Shown here: positions 1 through 8,710 of the stretch, piece by piece
How positions within the stretch are numbered: position 1 is the first letter of the stretch
How the letters are laid out: every line of letters begins with the position of its first letter
Assembly: GCA_902749685.1 (NCBI GenBank)
Contig: CACVKW010001192.1
Coordinates: 59,200-123,199 of the forward strand
Direction: 5' to 3'
DNA: 64,000 nt
Source: Olavius sp. associated proteobacterium Delta 1
GTDB lineage: Bacteria; Desulfobacterota; Desulfobacteria; Desulfobacterales; JAFDCJ01
Program-made: the position numbers and the translations under genes
The notes under the pieces: model-generated
What the model was told of the DNA's origin: nothing
Seen by the model: only the letters and a program-made list of their open reading frames with translations
Database searches by the model: none

Positions 1-345
1 CACTTCCTGAATGACATCATCCAGTGCTTTTAAGTTCTCAGAATCGATGCGCTCAACTGCCAGCTCAACGGCCAGGGATTCGAGTTTAATTTTCACCTCA
101 AAAGCGCAACGGATTTCATTGATGTCAATCGGTGAAACATTGGTACCGAAGCGGGGAATGATTGTGACCAGCTTCATGCTTTCAAGCTTGGCCAATGCCT
201 CCCGCAACGGGGTTCGACTAACATTAAACTCCCGGCAGAGGTCCTTCTCGGATAAACTCATCCCTGGTGGATAATCTCCGTGAACAATCCGGTCTCTTAG
301 CCTTTGAAAAATGTTTCGATGGAGCAGGTTTTCTCTTAAAGCCAT
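1..345 (-). CDS. GntR/FadR-family transcriptional regulator (N-terminal part)
   Basis: Read on the minus strand from ATG at 345 and running off the left edge of the window, so only the first 115 residues are visible. The sequence shows a winged helix-turn-helix of GntR type: a basic start (MALRENLLHRNIFQRLRDRI), the GDYPPG turn, the recognition stretch LCREFNVSRTPLREAL, and the GTNVSPID wing, followed by the start of an all-helical FCD-type effector domain. FCD regulators usually bind carboxylic acids and repress catabolic operons; the ligand cannot be told here. The gene is divergent from the permease at 652, and the AT-rich stretch between them is the obvious control region. Confidence 0.85.
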   Translation of the reverse strand, partial: MALRENLLHRNIFQRLRDRIVHGDYPPGMSLSEKDLCREFNVSRTPLREALAKLESMKLVTIIPRFGTNVSPIDINEIRCAFEVKIKLESLAVELAVERIDSENLKALDDVIQEV

Positions 346-651
346 TGTTAATATTAATAAATATTAATAATATAATTTGTTATATTTTTATAACATGTTT
401 ATATTCGTACCAAGACAAATGTCAAGAAAATTCCATATCGGGTGAAAAATCAACATCGACCTGCCGGCTATTTCGAAATTGGTGACAGCCGGATAGACTG
501 TGACATCTTAGCAATTGCATTGCAATCTGTGATATTTTTGATATAGACTAATACTCCACCCTGAAAAATGGCAATAGCAGGTTAGGATAAATAACGGCTC
601 GTTTGAAACTGATGAGAATGTTTTGGTGCTCTCCGGGCGGATTCATTGCGT
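346..651. promoter_or_regulatory. AT-rich divergent intergenic region
   Basis: Region between the divergent GntR gene and the AI-2E permease. Bases 346-400 are very AT-rich and contain repeated ATATTAATA-like words just upstream of the regulator start, a plausible autoregulatory operator. No clear gene is seen; reading frames here are short and lack ribosome sites. Confidence 0.35.
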
Positions 652-1752
652 ATGGTAGATATCGATCGAAATAAAATTACCCTGGTATTTTTGGGTATTC
701 TGGTGCTGGTGGCCGTTGGTGTTGTGTTAAAATACGCAGCGACCGTCATACTGCCCTTGATAATTGCCTGGCTGTTATCGTTTCTGCTTGCGCCGGTGGT
801 CAATTACATGACGGCACGCAAGGTTCCCACGACCCTGGCTGTATTTATCATCCTGATTGTCTTACTTGGTATTATTTATTTGTCGGGAACCTTTTTGTAT
901 ACCCGAATCACGGCCTTTGCGGCCGCCTATCCTAGATATCATTCACGGATGACCGAGTTAATCGCAACTTTTTCAAGCCAGCTGAACCTGAGTTTTGATC
1001 CGCTTGCCGGCTATAATTGGGGGCAGAGTATCGGCCGATTTCTGGTGACCTTGTCCGGGTCCATTTTTGCATTTGTGTCTAAGCTGGTTCTGGTGGTCAT
1101 ATTTCTTTTTTTCATCCTGCTGGGCAAGCCTTTTTTCAAATACAAAATTATGAAATCATTTTCGGATGACAAAGCCAAGCAGTTCAGCCAGATTTCCTTT
1201 TCGATTACCGCCCAGATCCGGCGCTATTTATCGCTGCAATTTTTAATCAGTTTTGTGACCGGTTTTCTGGTATGGTTTGTCCTTGTTATGATTGGTGTAG
1301 ATTTTGCGATTACCTGGGGTGCGCTGGCCTTTTTTTTAAATTTTATTCCGACGGTGGGGTCTATTGCCTCCTCCATCCCTCCGATTCTGTTGGCGCTGGT
1401 TCAATTTTATCCAAGTATTTGGCCCGGAGTTATCACACTTTTATCGATTTTGACAATTCAACTTGGGATGGGGAACGGAATTGCTCCCAAAGTTCTGGGC
1501 GATCAATTGAATCTCAGCCCGGTGGTTATTTTGTTGTCGTTGTTATTCTGGGGTTGGCTTTGGGGAGTTGTTGGCGCACTGCTTTCGGTACCAATAACAG
1601 CGGCATTGAAAATTGTGTGCGAGAATATTGAACCGTTGCAGCCGATAAGCGTTATGATGGGTTCCGGCAAGAGTTACCGGCGTGAGTTTCGTAACTTAGA
1701 AAAAAGTTTCCCCGAAGTGGGAAAGCTTATTAGGCCTTCTAAAAAGAATTGA
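652..1752 (+). CDS. AI-2E family transporter (UPF0118/PerM type)
   Basis: Integral membrane protein of about 366 residues with the layout of the AI-2E transporter family: two or three N-terminal membrane segments (residues about 8-80), a polar region (about 90-130), then five or six further segments. The family signature lies in the second half (NFIPTVGSIASSIPP, then WGWLWGVVGALLSVPITAALK). Members include autoinducer-2 exporters, Na+/H+ antiporters and many of unknown substrate, so no substrate is claimed. ATG at 652 is preferred; an in-frame TTG at 646 is also possible and neither has a strong ribosome site. It is followed by unrelated genes on the other strand. Confidence 0.85.
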   Translation: MVDIDRNKITLVFLGILVLVAVGVVLKYAATVILPLIIAWLLSFLLAPVVNYMTARKVPTTLAVFIILIVLLGIIYLSGTFLYTRITAFAAAYPRYHSRMTELIATFSSQLNLSFDPLAGYNWGQSIGRFLVTLSGSIFAFVSKLVLVVIFLFFILLGKPFFKYKIMKSFSDDKAKQFSQISFSITAQIRRYLSLQFLISFVTGFLVWFVLVMIGVDFAITWGALAFFLNFIPTVGSIASSIPPILLALVQFYPSIWPGVITLLSILTIQLGMGNGIAPKVLGDQLNLSPVVILLSLLFWGWLWGVVGALLSVPITAALKIVCENIEPLQPISVMMGSGKSYRREFRNLEKSFPEVGKLIRPSKKN

Positions 1753-1766
1753 TAATGTTATTGCGT

Positions 1767-1808
1767 GTTCCAAGTTTCCACCTTCCGCATTCCGACTTCG
1801 ACTCGACT
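1767..1808. repeat. degenerate 7-bp tandem repeat
   Basis: About six consecutive 7-base units (GTTCCAA, GTTTCCA, CCTTCCG, CATTCCG, ACTTCGA, CTCGACT) directly after the permease stop codon. The period is exact, the word is degenerate. Confidence 0.6.
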
Positions 1809-1869
1809 GCCGTTCGACAAGCTCAGGCCCCGAGCACGTCGAGGGGAACTCGTCGCAGGCCGAATTCCA

Positions 1870-2481
1870 CTATTCCCAGCCAGCTTCTTTCTTCAATGAT
1901 TTCAACGCTGCGACCAGGCATGCTTTTAATGTCGCATTGACACCTTCGCCGGACACGGCACTGGCGGCAAAAGCGGGGGCTTTGAGCTGACGGTTGTATG
2001 CGTTTTGCATCTCTTCGACGGACATCAGCGGCACACCTTCTTTGGCAAGGTCTCTCTTATTCCATTGCATGACCAACGGCAACTTCATAATATTCATCCC
2101 ATAGCCTTTCAAGTTTTCGGCTAGATTTTTTAAGGACAGGATGTTTTTTTCGTGACGGATCTTAAGTGAATCGGCAACAAAAACCACGCCGTCCACACCT
2201 TTTAGGACAAGCTTGCGAGTGGAATTGTACTTAACCTGACCGGGGACCGTGTACAGCTGAATGCGGACATCACATCCCTTAATTTTACCGGCTTCCATGG
2301 GGACAAAATCGAAAAAGATCGTCAGATCGCCCTTGGTTTTAATCGAAACCATTTCGTCGGTCATTAAACTGCGGCTGTTTTTAAAAACATATTCCAGGTT
2401 GGTCGTTTTGCCGCATCTACCCGGACCATAGTAGACGAGCTTGCACTCAACTTCTCTTTTTTTCAGATTAATTATGGCCAT
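1870..2481 (-). CDS. mglA: MglA-like Ras-family small GTPase
   Basis: A 203-residue small GTPase. The P-loop GPGRCGKTT is at residues 19-27, the switch region carries DLTIFFDFVP, the G3-like segment reads TVPGQVKYNSTRKLVLKG, and the G4 motif is QWNKRDL. These are the hallmarks of the bacterial MglA family, which in Myxococcus sets cell polarity together with the GAP MglB; it may set the pole for motility or pilus machinery here. No mglB partner lies next to it, and the flanking genes are unrelated. ATG at 2481 gives a normal-length protein. Family assignment is firm; the polarity role is inferred. Confidence 0.9.
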   Translation of the reverse strand: MAIINLKKREVECKLVYYGPGRCGKTTNLEYVFKNSRSLMTDEMVSIKTKGDLTIFFDFVPMEAGKIKGCDVRIQLYTVPGQVKYNSTRKLVLKGVDGVVFVADSLKIRHEKNILSLKNLAENLKGYGMNIMKLPLVMQWNKRDLAKEGVPLMSVEEMQNAYNRQLKAPAFAASAVSGEGVNATLKACLVAALKSLKKEAGWE

Positions 2482-3099
2482 AGTGGAAGCCGTTCCGGAT
2501 AAATATACTGTAATTTGTAATAATTAGGTAATTATAGAAAGCTGTTGTGGATGTGTCAAGGCACAACGCATTTCCATGACATAAAAAGCATACGAAATTT
2601 TGCCTGTTCTGACCGCTTAGCCAAATATTTTCATACCGGTCAATTTGGGGCCGATATTCTATTATCGGCAATATGCCAAATTACATTAGTTGTAAATTTT
2701 TGGACTCGTAGCGCAACTTTTGCAAAGCAGCGGGCCAAGATCTTGCAGCCTTGCGCCAATTGTAACGACAATCAATTCCTTTGCCCTGAAATCCTCGAGC
2801 CGGTATGGCAGGGTATATGTTGCGGATTTGCCCCCGACAGGTTGGAATGCACAGGAGATCCGTCCGGATTTTATGAGAACGGGTCAAATCAGGTTTCAGG
2901 TTCGACCGGCAAAAAATGGGGGAAAAAGCTTCTGCTTCCTCCCCCGGTCAATTGGATATTTTCGATTGAAATTTTAATATTTTGGCTATACAAAATCGCC
3001 ACTAAGACACAAAGACACTAAGGTGAATATAAACCAAAGGTTCTGCTTTGTGTCTTGGTGCCTTGGTGGAAAATTTTTCTGCGCTTTGACGGATCACGG
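2482..3099. other. gene-free spacer
   Basis: About 600 bases without a convincing gene. Several open frames of 67-158 codons exist but have no ribosome site, no recognisable motif and unlikely composition. The right end carries the inverted repeat at 2997-3070. Confidence 0.5.
2997..3070. repeat. imperfect inverted repeat
   Basis: Left arm CCACTAAGACACAAAG (2999-3014) pairs with right arm CTTTGTGTCTTGGTG (3046-3060), and the homology continues to 3069. It sits downstream of the aminotransferase gene (minus strand). Similar arms occur at 8572-8654 and 59168-59268. Confidence 0.6.
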
Positions 3100-4485
3100 T
3101 CAGGATGAATAATCGCAACTTCTTGAGGCCGCTACATCGGTTTCGACGGCCTCTTTATCTGCAATCTCAAGGGATTTGTCAAGAATGTGGATCGCCTCGT
3201 CGATTTCCTGCTCATTTATGATCAGGGGTGGTGTGATTACCAGCGTATCGTACCAGGCAGAAATATACAGTCCGTTTTGCATCGCGTCGCCGGCGATTTT
3301 ACCTGTCGTAAGGGCCTTGCCGCTGAACTTATCTTTCTTGGTGTCGAAGGGTTCTTTGGTTTTACGGTTTTTCACGATTTCAAGGGCCCAGAAGTGACCG
3401 ACTCCTCTGACATCGCCGATGCAGATGTGCTTATCCGCCAGTTCATAGAGCTTTTGTTTTATGTATTGACTGGCTTTTTGAGGCAGGCCCGAGTCAAATA
3501 ATCTGACATGCTCGGAGATGGCGGCCGGAATGGCGGAGGCTGCCAGCGCATGGTAGGCAAACGTGTGACCGTGACAGAAAACTTCTTCGTCAAAGAAATC
3601 CGCCACCTCCTGGGTTGAGGCCGTGATGGCCACCGGGGTGTAAGCCGCGCTGGCCCCTTTGGCCGTTGTCAGGATATCGGGCAAAACATCCCAGTGCTCA
3701 ATGGCAAAGGTTTTGCCGGTACGGAACCAGCCGGACATGACTTCGTCACAGACCAGCAGAACCCCGTGTTCATCACAGATCCGGCGAATGATCGGATAAT
3801 ATTCAGGCGGCGGTATCTGGCGGCCGTTGGTGCCCACAATCGGTTCGACGATGATGGCGGCCACATTGCCTTCTTCCTTGATCATATAGTCCAGATAACG
3901 GGCACATTGCACGTTACATTCCGGATAGGTTATGCCGAACGGGCAGCGGTAGCAGTAATTATCCGGTGCAAAGACAACACCGTCCACCACCGTGCGGGCC
4001 AACTCCGCGTACCAGCGCCGCGGGTCGCCGGTAAAGGATTGCCCGACTGCGGTCGCGCCGTGATAAGAGTGATAGCGCGAAATCACCTTATAAGCCGGAA
4101 ATTTGTATTGCCGCAGCATTTTCATGGCGGCTTCATTGGCCGCAGTTCCACTGGTGGAAAAAAAGAATTTGCTGAGTTTTTCCGGAAACACCGACCGCAG
4201 GGCTTCAACCGCCTCAATTAAGATTTCCGTGGCAAAGCCGGGTGCAGCATAGGGCAGCTTTTCAGCCTGTTTAACGATGGCTTCAATGACGACTTTATTT
4301 TTATGACCCAGATTCGAGCACATTAACTGCGAAGAGAAATCAAGATATCGCTTGCCGGTGTTGTCATAAAAATAGACGCCTTCCGCATCGGTAATCAACA
4401 GCGGGGTCGACCACGCATTCTGGCGCCCCCAGGTGCCGTAGGTATGGGCCGTCATTTCCTTGATCCTTTCAGTCATATCACTCAT
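3100..4485 (-). CDS. class III PLP-dependent aminotransferase (beta-alanine/taurine:pyruvate type)
   Basis: A 461-residue fold-type I omega-aminotransferase. Visible are the STSGTAANEAA segment near residue 110, SYHGATAVGQS near 140, the cofactor-binding Asp in CDEVMSGWFRTG (Asp247) and the PLP-binding Lys276 in ILTTAK. Class III members of this kind move the omega-amino group of beta-alanine, taurine or similar amines to pyruvate. Context argues for beta-alanine: the next genes on the same strand include a malonate/methylmalonate semialdehyde dehydrogenase, and uracil breakdown genes lie 15 kb away. It would convert beta-alanine to malonate semialdehyde. The start has a good ribosome site (AAGGAG). 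Exact substrate specificity is not readable from sequence. Confidence 0.88.
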   Translation of the reverse strand: MSDMTERIKEMTAHTYGTWGRQNAWSTPLLITDAEGVYFYDNTGKRYLDFSSQLMCSNLGHKNKVVIEAIVKQAEKLPYAAPGFATEILIEAVEALRSVFPEKLSKFFFSTSGTAANEAAMKMLRQYKFPAYKVISRYHSYHGATAVGQSFTGDPRRWYAELARTVVDGVVFAPDNYCYRCPFGITYPECNVQCARYLDYMIKEEGNVAAIIVEPIVGTNGRQIPPPEYYPIIRRICDEHGVLLVCDEVMSGWFRTGKTFAIEHWDVLPDILTTAKGASAAYTPVAITASTQEVADFFDEEVFCHGHTFAYHALAASAIPAAISEHVRLFDSGLPQKASQYIKQKLYELADKHICIGDVRGVGHFWALEIVKNRKTKEPFDTKKDKFSGKALTTGKIAGDAMQNGLYISAWYDTLVITPPLIINEQEIDEAIHILDKSLEIADKEAVETDVAASRSCDYSS

Positions 4486-4639
4486 GTTGCTTTCTCCTTT
4501 TTCATTTCGGTTAACCTTACCTGGACAGCCATATCCACGCGATGATCCGCCGGCTTGCGGCTTGACTCCGTCCCTTAGAGGACTGCGCCTCGGAGGGTAG
4601 AGCCGGCCGCCCCCGGAGAGGGGCAGATCAACTATTCAA

Positions 4640-5068
4640 TTAAATAGCAGCCAGGCTGTCGCGATGGGTGGTATGTTTTTTGCCGAGTAATTTTAAAGCG
4701 CGGGCAACTTCCGGCTGGGCCTTAATTTTGGCAGCGGCCTCGGTATAATAGCGCACCGCCCGATCCTCCAGCCGATCGGCCGCAGCCAGTGCGTCTTTGG
4801 CGGTCATGCCCGGTGCCGCCTGGCACACTTCGCAATACGGCGCCCGGACAAAATCCTTGATCGGTTCCAGGATCATTTCAGTGACATTTTCCCGGCGGGT
4901 CCGCTGCACGGTTTTGAGATTTTTTTTGGCGTTGGCGGCGAACTGTTCAAACATCTGCTTGTGATCGCTGCAGGCCGGATTGCCGGCCAGGGTTTCGTAA
5001 AATTCCTGGTCCTGGCTTTCCAGCTCCTCGGCGAAATTGAGAATGCTTCCAAAATTTTCAAGAGGCAC
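4640..5068 (-). CDS. ferritin-like/rubrerythrin-type small protein
   Basis: A 142-residue, largely helical protein starting at GTG 5068 behind AAAGGAG. It has two helix pairs with carboxylate residues (EELESQDQEFYE near the start, DRLEDRAVRYYTEAAAKI near 100, and a final H-T-T-H-R segment), the pattern of a ferritin-like four-helix bundle. The C-terminal rubredoxin-like CxxC domain of a true rubrerythrin is absent; only an isolated C-x2-C (CEVC) is seen mid-protein. It sits between the aminotransferase and the semialdehyde dehydrogenase on the same strand, so it may be co-transcribed. Whether it binds a di-iron centre is uncertain because the ExxH spacing is not textbook. Confidence 0.6.
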   Translation of the reverse strand: MPLENFGSILNFAEELESQDQEFYETLAGNPACSDHKQMFEQFAANAKKNLKTVQRTRRENVTEMILEPIKDFVRAPYCEVCQAAPGMTAKDALAAADRLEDRAVRYYTEAAAKIKAQPEVARALKLLGKKHTTHRDSLAAI

Positions 5069-5083
5069 GATAGTCTCCTTTAT

Positions 5084-5174
5084 ACGAGTTGCGTGGTACG
5101 GGTTACGCGTTGGGTGGCACGTGTTGCGGGATACGAGGTTCGTGTTTCGGGTTACGAGTTGCGCGTTACATGGC
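5084..5174. repeat. degenerate 7-bp tandem repeat (ACGGGTT-like)
   Basis: Thirteen consecutive heptamers (ACGAGTT, GCGTGGT, ACGGGTT, ACGCGTT, GGGTGGC, ACGTGTT and so on) just upstream of the ferritin-like gene. The 7-base register is never broken. Confidence 0.75.
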
Positions 5175-5263
5175 GCTTGTTTGATAGAGATGAAATTTAA
5201 TTAATCCTTCTGTATGTTACCCGAATTCGATAACGCATTCCGACTTAAATTTAAAAATTAAAT

Positions 5264-5403
5264 AATCGGTTTTAAAAGCTTAGATCATGTCCGAGGACAA
5301 GGCGCGCGCCGATTCTAAAGCGGAGCGTACACGTTAGTACGTGAGCATTTCAAACCGGCCTGCAACGCAGTCCTCGGCCATTAGATGAGTTTTAAAACCG
5401 ATT
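5264..5403. repeat. 140-bp near-palindromic element
   Basis: The arms 5264-5298 and 5370-5403 are inverted copies (AATCGGTTTTAAAA ... TTTTAAAACCGATT, with CCGAGGAC/GTCCTCGG further in). The symmetry continues to a centre near 5334 (CGTAC ... GTACG). It abuts the stop codon of the dehydrogenase gene and could form a long hairpin in RNA, so it may terminate or process that transcript. The size and symmetry resemble a non-autonomous palindromic repeat element. Confidence 0.7.
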
Positions 5404-5404
5404 C

Positions 5405-6883
5405 TTAAAACCAGCGTTGAATAACCACTTTCGTATCGGTAAAGAAATTGAAAATTTCCTGGCCGTGCGCTTTGGTGTCGCCGAACATGGAGTTTCCTGC
5501 TCCGCCGAAGGGGAAGAAGCTCATCGGAGCAGCAATACCGATGTTAATTCCGACCATGCTCGGTAAGACCCGGTACTTAAATTCGCGCGCGGTGGCGCCG
5601 TCGTTGGTATAGAGACAGGCCGCGTTGGCAAACCCGCGCGTATTAATCAGATCGATAACCTCATCCAGATTCTTGGCGCGAACCACGCTCACCACCGGGC
5701 CGAATATTTCTTCTTTGGCGATGGTCATATCGGCTTTGACATTGTCAAAAATGGTCGGGCCGACAAAAAAGCCGTTTGGGAATTCGGCTGCCGTAAAATT
5801 TCGCCCATCCATTACCAGGTCGGCACCTTCTTCGATTCCTTTTTCAATGTAGCCCAGAACTCTTTCTTTATGCGCGGCGCTGACCACAGGGCCCATGGCC
5901 GTTTTTTCATCCAGCCCGCTGCCGATTTTCATGTCTTTGGCGGCGGCACTGAATTTTTCTAACAACTCATCGGCGGCGTCTCCCACCGGGACCAGTACCG
6001 AACCGGAAAGACAACGTTGTCCGCTGCAGCCATAAAACGAGGTGATCAATGACGGCATGCCGGCATCCAGATTGGCATCGGGCATTACTGCTACAATATT
6101 TTTGGCGCCGCCTAAAGCCTGGACTCTTTTGCCGGTTGCACCGCAGCGCTCATAGATATATTTGGCCGTGGGTGATGACCCCACGAAAGAGACACCTGCG
6201 ATATCGGGATGGTCCAGGATGCCGTTGACCACATCCCGCGAACCGTGAACCATGTTGACCACACCTTCCGGAAATCCGATCTCATCCATAATTTCAAAAA
6301 TCTTGGTCTGGGTCATGGGAACCTGTTCGGACGGTTTTAAAATATAGGTATTGCCGGTGACAAGCGCATAGGGCAGAAACCACCAGGCCACCATGCCCGG
6401 GAAGTTGTAAGGAACGATTCCGGCAAATACCCCCATGGGTTGTCGATGGCCAAAACAGTCAATGTCTTTGGCGATATCTTCTAAGGTATAACCGCACATC
6501 AGGGTCGTAACACCGGTGGCATGTTCCACGTTTTCGATCATGCGCCGGACTTCGCCGCGAGCTTCGTCGATGCATTTGCCCTGCTCGGTGGTCAGAACCC
6601 TGGCGATGTCTTCAAAATTTTCTTCAAAGGCATCTTTGAGTCGGAACAGATACCGCGCGCGGGTCAGGGGCGGTGTGGTGCGCCATTCCCAGTAAGCCTC
6701 ACGGGCGGCTTTGACGGCCTTGTCCACGTCATTTGCGGTTCCGTAGGCAACCTGGGCTATTTTTTCTCCCAGAGCCGGATTCCATACGTCACCAATTGTT
6801 GTGGAGTCGGACTCCACCCATTCACCGTTGATGTAGTTTTTCACTAATGGCAGTGATTGTTCTTGTATTGCTGGTTGTTGCAT
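5405..6883 (-). CDS. mmsA: CoA-acylating methylmalonate/malonate-semialdehyde dehydrogenase
   Basis: A 492-residue aldehyde dehydrogenase of the MmsA branch. The catalytic Cys291 lies in FYGCSGQRCLSGS, which is diagnostic of CoA-dependent methylmalonate-semialdehyde dehydrogenases, and the N-terminal VKNYINGEWVES is also typical. The enzyme turns malonate semialdehyde into acetyl-CoA plus CO2, or methylmalonate semialdehyde into propionyl-CoA, using NAD+ and CoA. Beside the aminotransferase this completes beta-alanine (from uracil) or beta-aminoisobutyrate (from thymine) breakdown. The start ATG 6883 has a strong AAAGGAGG. The gene is divergent from the Lrp-type regulator, which is a likely controller. 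Confidence 0.93.
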   Translation of the reverse strand: MQQPAIQEQSLPLVKNYINGEWVESDSTTIGDVWNPALGEKIAQVAYGTANDVDKAVKAAREAYWEWRTTPPLTRARYLFRLKDAFEENFEDIARVLTTEQGKCIDEARGEVRRMIENVEHATGVTTLMCGYTLEDIAKDIDCFGHRQPMGVFAGIVPYNFPGMVAWWFLPYALVTGNTYILKPSEQVPMTQTKIFEIMDEIGFPEGVVNMVHGSRDVVNGILDHPDIAGVSFVGSSPTAKYIYERCGATGKRVQALGGAKNIVAVMPDANLDAGMPSLITSFYGCSGQRCLSGSVLVPVGDAADELLEKFSAAAKDMKIGSGLDEKTAMGPVVSAAHKERVLGYIEKGIEEGADLVMDGRNFTAAEFPNGFFVGPTIFDNVKADMTIAKEEIFGPVVSVVRAKNLDEVIDLINTRGFANAACLYTNDGATAREFKYRVLPSMVGINIGIAAPMSFFPFGGAGNSMFGDTKAHGQEIFNFFTDTKVVIQRWF

Positions 6884-7252
6884 ATCAATTCCTCCTTTGC
6901 TGATATATTTTTAAACCGATTGTGCCAGGGTATAAGAATTAAGCATATTTTCGAGAACGAACAGAACGGCTTACATTATCAATCTTGAGCCACTTTAGGC
7001 AATCGATATTTTCTTGTCAAGATATTTTTTGTGCTTTTCTACGAAAAACACAAAAAATATGTTAATAAAATTCGAATTAAAATAAAATATTAATATAATT
7101 ATGCGCTATATGGCAATTCGTGGTTGTGTTTTCAATTGTCAAATGATAGGAATATTTCGAATGACAAATGACGAATGATGGACGTCGCTACGCTCCATCA
7201 ATTTGTAAATAGATCATTCGACCGTGCCCTTAGATCCTGAGACTCTCGAAGG
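6884..7252. promoter_or_regulatory. AT-rich control region between mmsA and the Lrp-type regulator
   Basis: Bases 7015-7110 are strongly AT-rich, upstream of both divergent genes, and contain repeated AAAATAT/ATTAATAT words. No operator can be defined by eye. A short heptad repeat (7155-7182) and a word ATGGACGTCGCTACGCTCCAT (partly palindromic, near 7175-7195) follow; a related word recurs near 48872. Confidence 0.35.
7155..7182. repeat. degenerate 7-bp tandem repeat (TGACGAA-like)
   Basis: Four consecutive heptamers: TTTCGAA, TGACAAA, TGACGAA, TGATGGA. Confidence 0.5.
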
Positions 7253-7358
7253 TTAATCCACAGATTTCGCAGATTACACAGATTACAATGAATGTGGGGT
7301 GGTGACTGCGAAATCTGCCGGGTTTAATTGCCCGCGGCTTGTCGCGGGGAAGTTCATT
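7253..7358 (+). repeat. 106-bp dispersed repeat, copy A
   Basis: Matches 17404-17509 in the same orientation with six mismatches counted by eye. Inside it are perfect inverted arms CAGATTTCGCA/TGCGAAATCTG and a GC-rich hairpin CCCGCG-GCTTGT-CGCGGG. It lies just upstream of the Lrp-type regulator. Confidence 0.85.
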
Positions 7359-7421
7359 ATTCTTCAATTAATTCCGCCTGCGGCGGATCAATCGACACTC
7401 GACATTCCAAAAGGGGAAATT

Positions 7422-7907
7422 ATGAAACAAAATAATTCAACCGGCAAGAAAAGGCCGCTCGATCAACTCGACTGTCAGATGATCGAGTTGCTGCAAAAGG
7501 ATGGGCGCATTTCAAACACCGACATCGCCAAAAAGATCGGCATGTCGGAAGCGACGGTGCGCACCCGTCTGAACCGCCTGATTCAAGAAGAGTTTATCCA
7601 AATCGTGGCGGTCAGCAACCCCATCAAGCTGGGTTTTAAAATTGTCGGCAACATTCGAATTCATGTCGAAATTAAAAAGATGGACCGCATTATAAAAGAA
7701 CTGAAAAATTTGAAACCGCTGTGGTTCGTCGTTCAAACAACGGGCGGTACCGGAATTGATACGGAATTTGTTGCCAAGTCGCTGGATGAGCTCAATGAGC
7801 TGATTTTTGAAAAGATCAACAAGATCGACGGGGTCCTCAAAACGGAAACGTCTTTATTCCTGAATTATATCAAAAGGCAGTATGATTGGGGCACGGCATT
7901 GTATTGA
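7422..7907 (+). CDS. Lrp/AsnC-family transcriptional regulator
   Basis: A 161-residue protein with the AsnC layout: an N-terminal helix-turn-helix (LDQLDCQMIELLQKDGRISN, then TDIAKKIGMSEATVRTRLNRL) and a C-terminal RAM-like domain (residues about 75-155) for small-molecule binding and oligomer formation. ATG 7422 is chosen because AGGGGAA stands seven bases before it and homology begins here, although the frame is open from 7299 through the dispersed repeat. It is divergent from mmsA, so it probably senses an amino acid or beta-amino acid of the pathway. Confident on family; the ligand is unknown. Confidence 0.88.
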   Translation: MKQNNSTGKKRPLDQLDCQMIELLQKDGRISNTDIAKKIGMSEATVRTRLNRLIQEEFIQIVAVSNPIKLGFKIVGNIRIHVEIKKMDRIIKELKNLKPLWFVVQTTGGTGIDTEFVAKSLDELNELIFEKINKIDGVLKTETSLFLNYIKRQYDWGTALY

Positions 7908-7983
7908 GCAGTTTCACTCTGACCGGGGTGATGAAATTTACCGGTAAACTGATGCCCATAAAGTTAGCCCTTTACACCGTTTT

Positions 7984-8514
7984 CTAATTGGCGTTTTCCA
8001 TGATTTCTTTCAATATCAGCTCGGTTCTTGCTCTTTGAATCTCGTAAAATTCGCCCGGCAGCCACTCCGCGGGTGAGGGCGATAGCGCCTGCAGGGCGGC
8101 GGGTATCAGAAACCCGATGATAGCGCCATAAAATACCGCAGCGGCTACCGCGCCGGTGTAGTTTTCAAAAGTGATTTTGCGGTCAAAGAATTTATAGGGA
8201 CTGAGCAGCATAATCGAAAAGGTCAGCAACGCTGCCGCCAAAAAAATACCCAGCATCTTGTGCGAATATCTTTCTTCCATCCGCTTGTTGTGTTGGTATT
8301 TAAGTTTTTGAATTTTATCCGTAAATTGGACACATTCCTCTACCACCTTAAAGCCGATCCGTCTTTCGGCCCATTTGTCGCACCAGTGGTCCGGCATATC
8401 GAGCCGCGGGATAAAGATCAGGTCAAACGTGCTGCTGAGCAGAAAAAAAAAGATCCCGGCGCAGCATAAATATAAAAGTCGAAAATTGACAATATATTTC
8501 AAAAACGCTGGCAT
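7984..8514 (-). CDS. hypothetical membrane protein
   Basis: A 176-residue protein not assigned to a family. Three hydrophobic segments are seen (about residues 10-33, 88-106 and 122-145). Between the first two lies a charged, probably helical stretch (ECVQFTDKIQKLKYQHNKRMEERY). No catalytic motif is visible. It sits between the regulator and the DGR island, with its stop 77 bases from the convergent regulator. Confidence 0.6.
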   Translation of the reverse strand: MPAFLKYIVNFRLLYLCCAGIFFFLLSSTFDLIFIPRLDMPDHWCDKWAERRIGFKVVEECVQFTDKIQKLKYQHNKRMEERYSHKMLGIFLAAALLTFSIMLLSPYKFFDRKITFENYTGAVAAAVFYGAIIGFLIPAALQALSPSPAEWLPGEFYEIQRARTELILKEIMENAN

Positions 8515-8571
8515 CGCTCGGTTCCCCCTTCTGCAATCGGGCCGCCCGCGGGCGCTTTTGAGATCCGGTTA

Positions 8572-8654
8572 TTCACCCCAAAGGCGCCAAGAACGCAAAG
8601 TTATAATTGTTTTCAGAAAAAACATCTCTGCGTGTTTCGCGTCGCCACGGTGAA
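8572..8654. repeat. imperfect inverted repeat
   Basis: Arms 8572-8600 (CACCCCAAAGGCGCCAAG and following) and 8626-8654 are imperfect inverted copies. The family resembles the repeat at 2997-3070. Confidence 0.5.
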
Positions 8655-8710
8655 AACAATTTGATATCATCGATGTGCTGAGTCAACTGACCGCACAAGT
8701 CGAAAAATTT

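Noticed and set aside
2545..3021. 158-codon plus-strand frame
   Set aside because: No ribosome site, odd composition, runs through a dispersed inverted repeat, and no recognisable motif.
3694..4221. 175-codon plus-strand frame
   Set aside because: Antisense to the aminotransferase core; shadow frame.
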